From Pantoea alfalfae (lineage in GTDB: Bacteria; Pseudomonadota; Gammaproteobacteria; Enterobacterales; Enterobacteriaceae), in assembly GCF_019880205.1 (NCBI RefSeq), contig NZ_CP082292.1, positions 3,844,001 through 3,908,000 of the forward strand: DNA of 64,000 nucleotides, read 5' to 3'. Below, in pieces: positions 59,901 to 64,000 of the stretch (position 1 is the stretch's first letter; every line of letters starts with the position of its first letter). The notes beneath the pieces were generated by a model, which ran no database searches, was not told the DNA's origin, and saw only the letters and a program-made list of their open reading frames with translations. The position numbers and the translations under genes are program-made.

Positions 59901-60048
59901 CAGCAGCATCAGGCGGCGTCGGAGCCGGACTGTTTACCGGCGCGGCACTGCTGTTATCGATCGCCGTCGGCGTTTCGGCGCCAGCGGGCGTCAGCCATAA
60001 CGCGGCGGTCAGTGAACTGGCCAGCAACGTGTGCGTCAGGATCTTCAT
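56941..60048 (-). CDS. bcsB2: Cellulose synthase periplasmic subunit BcsB with long repetitive N-terminal extension (operon 2)
   Basis: 1035 residues, about 270 more than usual for BcsB. After a signal peptide (AGA at 22-24) comes an Ala/Pro/Thr/Ser-rich stretch to about residue 315. It includes four tandem copies of a unit that begins PVNS/PVTS and contains PDAAATTQ, lengths 34, 25, 34 and 30 residues (residues 37-159). The BcsB body then starts (GITFTLPSDEVITNARLSL), with LLVSGNNDDQLRQAA and VGASFPFSRLADFGQTTLLL, and a C-terminal TM helix at about 1000-1018. The start overlaps bcsA as ATGA. Confidence 0.93.
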   Translation of the reverse strand: MKILTHTLLASSLTAALWLTPAGAETPTAIDNSSAAPVNSPAPTPPDAAATTQPAEATATSKSADAATSVPVTSTAPALPDAAATTQPASAAASVPVTSTAPTPPEAAATTQPAEATATLKSADAAVSVPVNSATPASPDAAVTTQSAEATVSTPAENQAPASGAAYVTPPATPVNHAATPDAGSAQMTAPVSVGGSAAPLVPFAAQPAESVPASAPQSAVPDATPTSTNSSYAPAGEATSAPQASANGGSSSVAPVTSSGAVTQDSSALSAVPLPQGLSNADPALEAAASALPYAPGQATAPVAEPQPPIASAINQPISSVISVAQMGQSRGITLTGGQLQSGITFTLPSDEVITNARLSLTLRVSAALAARNTSLQLMLNGQPLGTLPLGATDSDVSDYELDIPAAMVVSNNNLSFKINDADKLLCEKESAQQYQVTILPNTTLHLEGQQLNIGTRLRNFPRPFLDPQRMTASTITMGFASNVSPDAVSAAALVASWLGIQSDYRGIRFPVVRGELPENNGILFGHPGDRIGTLTFPASNGPMLQVVDNPSNPVYKLLLVSGNNDDQLRQAANRLTTQPFTTDESQLQVPVQTIGNRKPYDAPRWINTDRPVRLSELLRKDQSLTSSGIWHDALRVNFRAAPDLFLWDGDTVPVNVHYRFPSESWIDEDNSFLNVMLNGTFLRNLTVNKVGLLENAWHRLGGDARQEQYQLNLEPYLIYGDNQLALYFNIKPRADAPCGVLLNNNIKSRIEEDSWIDLSHTRHFSMLPNLSYFVGASFPFSRLADFGQTTLLLPETPSDAELSTLLDLTARAGTATGVALTQNQVLFGLPTGGTHLARIQQSDLLAVSTTGNTAFNQAMLAASPYDATSGTFGVKEPDTLEKLRGWLTGDWSRQQLDADRYFSSNEAWRGFLSYRSPWNRDRLVVMTVATSDDQLLRLHNDLSSAQINAAVRGDTAIITDENGIRSFRVGAQFPSGEMPWYMMVVWYANQHSGLLAVAAMLLSALVGSAVWVMLKRHAWRRLNPKQGHDSGRK
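59572..59940 (-). repeat. In-frame tandem repeats in the BcsB linker (~102-bp units)
   Basis: Four successive imperfect units of 102, 75, 102 and 90 bp, all multiples of three, encode residues 37-159 of BcsB of operon 2. Units 1 and 3 are nearly identical at DNA level, which points to recent duplication or conversion; unit 2 lacks about 9 codons in its middle. Confidence 0.82.
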
Positions 60049-62156
60049 GCCGCGCCATCCTCTTTCGCCGCCGCGGCAACCGGGTCGACTTTTTTACGTT
60101 TATCGTGGCGCCCCTTCCAGGTCAGCCAGAACAGCTCAAATACGGTACGAATAATGGTGCCCAGCGACATCAGCGGGTTGTCCTGCTTATACTCTGGCTG
60201 GATCCAGGCGTCCGCACGCGCCAGCACGACACGCACCAGTTCGCGACGACGCGCCAGCGGCATCGCTTCAAAGCGCAGGCGAATGCTCTCGTCATCGCCG
60301 GAAATCTTACTCACCGGGATGGTGATCGCGCCGGATTTCAGCAGCAGATCAATCTCTTCAATTTCATCCGTTTCATGACGGCCATCCGGCGCATCGAGCT
60401 GTGCACCGCCCATCGAAAGGTTGCTGGTCTGGGTGCGTGATGAAATGCCGCTGGCGTAGTGAATAATCGCCGGGATTTGTACGTCAACGCGGATGGTTTT
60501 ACGCACCTGTTTGGTTTCGCGCGCCACGGCAATCGCCGCCATCAGAATAATCAGGCTGAAAATCGCCCAGCCGACGTTGAGCGCAATAACGTAAGGGTCG
60601 ACGCCAAAATAGTCATGCATCACGGCACGCACTACGCCAGCGACAATGCCGATGCCCAGCAGCAGCGCCACAATCACGTGCGGACGCACGATGTGGAAAT
60701 CGAAGAAGCCCTGATCCAGCACACCGCCTTTGTCGGTCACGTTAAACTTGCCATGTTTCGGCGACAGCAGCGTCAGGATGGTCGGAATGACCAGATGGAA
60801 GCACATCACCGTCTCATAAATCTCACCCCAGAAGGTGTAACGGAAACGGCCATTCATGCGTGAGTTAACGTAGAGCGACATCACCAGATGCGGCAGCACG
60901 TAGGCAAAAATCAGCGACGCCGATGAGTGAATAATATTGAGGTTAAACAGCAGGTAAGCCAGTGGCGCGGTCAGGAAGGCAACGCGTGGCAGGCCAAACT
61001 GGAAATGCAGCATGGCGTTGAGGTAGCAAAGACGCTGCTGCCAGTTCAGGCCACGGCCAAACAGCGGATTATCGACGCGGAAAATCTGCGTCATGCCGCG
61101 CGCCCAGCGGGTACGCTGGATGATATGCAGACCCAGACGTTCGGTCGCCAGACCGGCCGCCAGCGGGATCGACAGGAAGGCTGAGCCCCAGCCCAGGCGC
61201 TGCATTTTCAGGGCGGTGTGTGCATCTTCGGTGACAGTTTCAACGGCAAAGCCGCCAATCTCTTCCAGCGCCGAACGACGGATCACCGCACAGGAGCCGC
61301 AGAAGAAGGTAGCATTCCAGTTGTCGTTCCCCTGCTGCACCGGGCCATAAAACAGCGCGCCTTCGTTGGGAATGCTGCGCGCAGCGCGCAGGTTACGCTC
61401 AAAGGGATCGGGCGAATAGAAGTAGTGCGGCGTCTGCAACAGCGCCAGCTTCGGATCTTTCAGAAACGGCCCCACCGTCGCCTGCAGGAAGGTGCGGGTC
61501 GCCACGTGGTCGCAGTCGAAGATGCAAATCAGCTCACCTTTGGTGATTTTCATTGCATGGTTGAGGTTACCGGCTTTGGCATGTTTGTTGTCGTCGCGGG
61601 TGATATACCCTACCCCGACATCCGCCGCAAATCGGGCAAATTCGCTGCGCTTGCCATCATCCAGCAGATAGATTTTGAGTTTGTCACGCGGGTAGTCGAT
61701 ACACTGCGCCGCCAGCACGGTATCGCGCACCACATCCAGACTTTCATTATAAGACGGCACATAAATATCGACCGTCGGCCACAGACGGGTATCGTCCGGC
61801 AACGGCTCAATGGTGCGCTTTAATGGCCAGGTGGTTTGCAGGAAGCCAAGAATTAAGATCAGCCAGACGTAAAGCTCCGCAAGATATAAGCCAATCCCTA
61901 ATATCGCCTCGATTTCGGAATTAAAGTGCAGCGTCTCAGTGGTGCGCCACCAGATATAGCGGCTGGACATCAGGGCAGAGAGAATCACCATCACCACGGT
62001 TATTTTGCGGCTCTTGCTGAAACCCAATAAAAACATCATGCCGATGCTGATCAGACCAAAAATATACTGTTTCTGGCTGTCCATCGGCGTAATGATGATC
62101 ACCGCGGCAACGGGTGCAAGCACCAGCAGCAGCAGGTAAAACCCGATTTTACTCAT
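60045..62156 (-). CDS. bcsA2: Cellulose synthase catalytic subunit BcsA (operon 2, short form)
   Basis: 703 residues, without the ~150-residue N-terminal extension of the operon 1 copy. Motifs intact: DDG 166-168, DCD 214-216, TED 309-311, QRTRW 347-351, FFCGSCA. The PilZ domain has RKTIR (RxxxR) and NLSMGG (NxSxxG). Eight or so TM helices. The C-terminus ends in a basic/Ala-rich tail. It follows bcsQ2 after 48 nt. Identity to the other BcsA is obvious in the GT2 core but limited elsewhere, so the two are ancient paralogues or separately acquired. Confidence 0.95.
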   Translation of the reverse strand: MSKIGFYLLLLVLAPVAAVIIITPMDSQKQYIFGLISIGMMFLLGFSKSRKITVVMVILSALMSSRYIWWRTTETLHFNSEIEAILGIGLYLAELYVWLILILGFLQTTWPLKRTIEPLPDDTRLWPTVDIYVPSYNESLDVVRDTVLAAQCIDYPRDKLKIYLLDDGKRSEFARFAADVGVGYITRDDNKHAKAGNLNHAMKITKGELICIFDCDHVATRTFLQATVGPFLKDPKLALLQTPHYFYSPDPFERNLRAARSIPNEGALFYGPVQQGNDNWNATFFCGSCAVIRRSALEEIGGFAVETVTEDAHTALKMQRLGWGSAFLSIPLAAGLATERLGLHIIQRTRWARGMTQIFRVDNPLFGRGLNWQQRLCYLNAMLHFQFGLPRVAFLTAPLAYLLFNLNIIHSSASLIFAYVLPHLVMSLYVNSRMNGRFRYTFWGEIYETVMCFHLVIPTILTLLSPKHGKFNVTDKGGVLDQGFFDFHIVRPHVIVALLLGIGIVAGVVRAVMHDYFGVDPYVIALNVGWAIFSLIILMAAIAVARETKQVRKTIRVDVQIPAIIHYASGISSRTQTSNLSMGGAQLDAPDGRHETDEIEEIDLLLKSGAITIPVSKISGDDESIRLRFEAMPLARRRELVRVVLARADAWIQPEYKQDNPLMSLGTIIRTVFELFWLTWKGRHDKRKKVDPVAAAAKEDGAA

Positions 62157-62204
62157 GATTCACCCTGAGAAGAGCTGTTTAAGTCAGTCGCCTGCAATAG
62201 CCGA

Positions 62205-63008
62205 CTAAAAATGATTTGTGCGGATGGGAGCCTGAACTTCGCCATTTCCCACGGTGATATTCAGAATGCTGCCGACCCGTTTGGCGATCAGTTCAATATC
62301 AAATGCCGCTGCTGAGGCAGGGCTGAAATCATATACGGACTGCTGCGAAGCATTGGCTTCACCCACACTTTCATCACGGTGAACCACGCCCAGTAAATTA
62401 TCGCCCAGACGCTGCTGCATAAATGCAGTGACATCGCGATTAATATTCCGGCGGTTATCGCACTGGTTCAGGATAAAATAGTGCCCCTGCTTATTATTGA
62501 GCGGTTTCCCGGTCATCCGGTTCTCTTCAATCTGCGGTAATAACGACACAGAGGCGGTATCCGCTAACATCACCACTAAATGCATATCGGCCAGCGCCGT
62601 CATTGCTTTAAGGGCCGGACCCGGACCAGGCGGAAAATCAGCGACAATCACCAGACCGGGATAATTAAGTACTGTATCCAGACCACGCTTAATAAAGTGG
62701 GGATCTTTCATCAGGTTCTCTTCGAACCGTTCGCGCTGTGGCTCGGTGACATTGCCATAGGGCAGGACAAAGATATTGCCGCCGGTGGTAAGAATCGACT
62801 GGCTCCAGTCCGCCTGCTCTTCTGAGCGCGCCACAAATCCGCGGCCATCATGCAGCGGCACGCCAAAATGAAGACGCAGTGCATTCTGCACATCGAAATC
62901 AATGGCCAGAACTTTGCTACCGGAACGCGCCAGACTCCAGGCCAGATTCGCCGCCAGCGTGGTTTTCCCCACCCCTCCCTTCGGCGAGCACACACAAACT
63001 AACGGCAT
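62205..63008 (-). CDS. bcsQ2: Cellulose biosynthesis ParA-like protein BcsQ (operon 2, canonical P-loop)
   Basis: 267 residues, MinD/ParA family. The P-loop is the full deviant Walker A SPKGGVGKTT (8-17) with both Lys, unlike the operon 1 copy. AIDFDVQNALRLHFG and VADFPPGPG follow, and the C-terminal VHRDESVGEA matches the conserved HRDE region of BcsQ. It probably governs localisation or activity of the second synthase. It overlaps the upstream bcsO-like gene by 10 nt. Confidence 0.92.
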   Translation of the reverse strand: MPLVCVCSPKGGVGKTTLAANLAWSLARSGSKVLAIDFDVQNALRLHFGVPLHDGRGFVARSEEQADWSQSILTTGGNIFVLPYGNVTEPQRERFEENLMKDPHFIKRGLDTVLNYPGLVIVADFPPGPGPALKAMTALADMHLVVMLADTASVSLLPQIEENRMTGKPLNNKQGHYFILNQCDNRRNINRDVTAFMQQRLGDNLLGVVHRDESVGEANASQQSVYDFSPASAAAFDIELIAKRVGSILNITVGNGEVQAPIRTNHF

Positions 63009-63598
63009 AGCGCAATCTTCTCCAGTAACGGTTTGAGTAAGGTTTCTTTTGGCAGATTCGACGGTTCGCTGTTGCGCGAGCGGAACAACGCACCAAACCG
63101 TTCCGGTTCAGAATGGGGTGTAGCAGGCGTGATGGTGGGCTTTAAATCCGCCACCATGGCGGGCCGGACTGGCTCAGCATGTGATACAGCAACAGGATCA
63201 GCCGCAACCCGTTTTTGCGGTGGCGGCGGTGGCGGAAACAGTGCTGAAGGGTCACGTTCAGCGGTGCGGGCCGTGGGCAGGTTGCTGCCTGACAGACTAT
63301 CGAGAATTGCGCTGCGGGCGGATGTCGTCGGTTGCGCACTGAGTGTGGCAGGCCTTGCCGGTGCCTCAGGTGGTGGTGCGGTAAATTCATCTCCACGCAG
63401 CGGCTGTGGCTGCGGCAGGTCGATACGCTGACCGCCACCCAATGAGGTCTGATGCTCCTCTTTCGCCAGTTGACGAATTAAAGCCCATTTACTGTGTTCC
63501 GCCGCTTCCTGCGCCTGGCCAGACATATCTTTAAAGTCGATGTCGAGCGTTTGCGTTTTCTCTTTAAAACGCTGCAAATCATCGTAATTATTCTTCAT
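62999..63598 (-). CDS. bcsO: Proline-rich cellulose biosynthesis protein, BcsO-like
   Basis: 199 residues, first gene of operon 2. A charged N-terminus (NNYDDLQRFKEKTQ) and helical part to ~60 are followed by a Pro/Ala-rich region including FPPPPPPQKR, and a short C-terminal helix with LLKPLLEKIAL. No signal peptide or TM. Position ahead of bcsQ and the Pro-rich character match BcsO of enterobacterial bcsD-type operons; function unknown, perhaps a scaffold. The ATG at 63598 (MKNNYDDL) is used; the open frame goes to 63646. Name is by context and moderately sure. Confidence 0.68.
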   Translation of the reverse strand: MKNNYDDLQRFKEKTQTLDIDFKDMSGQAQEAAEHSKWALIRQLAKEEHQTSLGGGQRIDLPQPQPLRGDEFTAPPPEAPARPATLSAQPTTSARSAILDSLSGSNLPTARTAERDPSALFPPPPPPQKRVAADPVAVSHAEPVRPAMVADLKPTITPATPHSEPERFGALFRSRNSEPSNLPKETLLKPLLEKIALCR

Positions 63599-64000
63599 TG
63601 GCCGTGGCCTGCAACAAGGGAGGATTTTTCCTGGAATATAACACATCCCTTTAATGTCAGTCAGAAAAACCTGATTACAAATAAAGCATATTCAATAAAA
63701 TAGTTTAATCATAAAGATTCACTTACAGCAAAATAAAGCCAATATAAGATAAGTAACCCCTATAATTAATAAGTGATGTTTAAGTTAAATTAATCTGCGA
63801 TGTTTCAATAATTTTTAAGACTTAGCCGCTCTGACAACCCCTGGCACAACCAGACGTGACATGATAAACGCAATGTTAAGCCACGATCGGGCGGCCGCAG
63901 GCGCAAAAAAAACCGATCGCTGTCATAAGGGATTGAGCCTGTTTATCTTTTTTCGCTGCGAATTTCGTCAGAAGAAAAACAGATTAAATCTGATAACGGA
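63599..64000. promoter_or_regulatory. Upstream region of cellulose operon 2
   Basis: No gene recognised in the 402 bases to the window edge. 63650-63830 is strongly AT-rich, of the sort often bound by H-NS, and should hold the operon 2 promoter, but I cannot pick a single convincing -35/-10 pair. An inverted repeat CGATCGG (63884-63890) / CCGATCG (63913-63919) with GC-rich interior lies further out. Confidence 0.4.

Overview
The window looks like a chromosomal segment of an enterobacterium in the Erwiniaceae, most likely Pantoea or a close relative. Nearly every gene has a close Escherichia coli counterpart (hemCDXY, the complete enterobacterial common antigen cluster, rho, trxA, rhlB, gppA, rep, ppiC, kdgK, dctA, bcs). 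The gene order, a second cellulose operon containing bcsD, and the loss of yifK/aslAB next to the tRNA genes set it apart from E. coli. Genus assignment is an inference from gene content, not from a database search.

Layout. 1-3470 (+): 3' end of hemC, then hemD, hemX and hemY (haem pathway). 3471-5300: RNA-rich intergenic block. It holds the hemY terminator, the small RNA gene glmZ on the minus strand with a sigma-54 promoter and three upstream GlrR-type sites, two copies of a structured repeat, a duplicated tRNA-Pro 3' end plus terminator, and the argX-hisR-leuT-proM tRNA operon. 5393-18153 (-): twelve-gene enterobacterial common antigen operon wecA-wzzE-wecB-wecC-rffG-rffH-wecD-wecE-wzxE-wecF-wzyE-wecG. 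18419-25684: rho and trxA (-), rhlB and gppA (+), rep (-), ppiC (+). At 25684/25685 the order jumps to genes that are near 79 min in E. coli: an AsmA-family gene (yhjG), pdeH, kdgK, then an MsbA-like exporter and an alpha/beta hydrolase not expected there, then yhjJ, dctA and hmsP/pdeK.

38679-63598 is a double cellulose locus. Operon 1 is the E. coli type: bcsR-Q-A-B-C on the minus strand with divergent bcsE-F-G for c-di-GMP control and phosphoethanolamine decoration, but with no bcsZ between bcsB and bcsC. Operon 2 (minus strand, starting near 63.6 kb) is the bcsD-containing type: bcsO-like, bcsQ, bcsA, bcsB, bcsC, bcsD, bcsZ. Its BcsB carries an unusual ~300-residue Ala/Pro/Thr/Ser-rich N-terminal extension built partly of ~34-residue tandem repeats. 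The only bcsZ endoglucanase lies at the end of operon 2, convergent with bcsG of operon 1. Both BcsA proteins keep the catalytic motifs and the PilZ c-di-GMP motifs, and two c-di-GMP phosphodiesterase genes (pdeH, hmsP) lie just outside.

The main points for a second look are the paired cellulose machines with the BcsB linker repeats, the mobile-looking structured repeat whose terminal arms have changed together, the out-of-place MsbA paralogue, the tRNA-Pro 3'-end duplication, and the readable glmZ control region.
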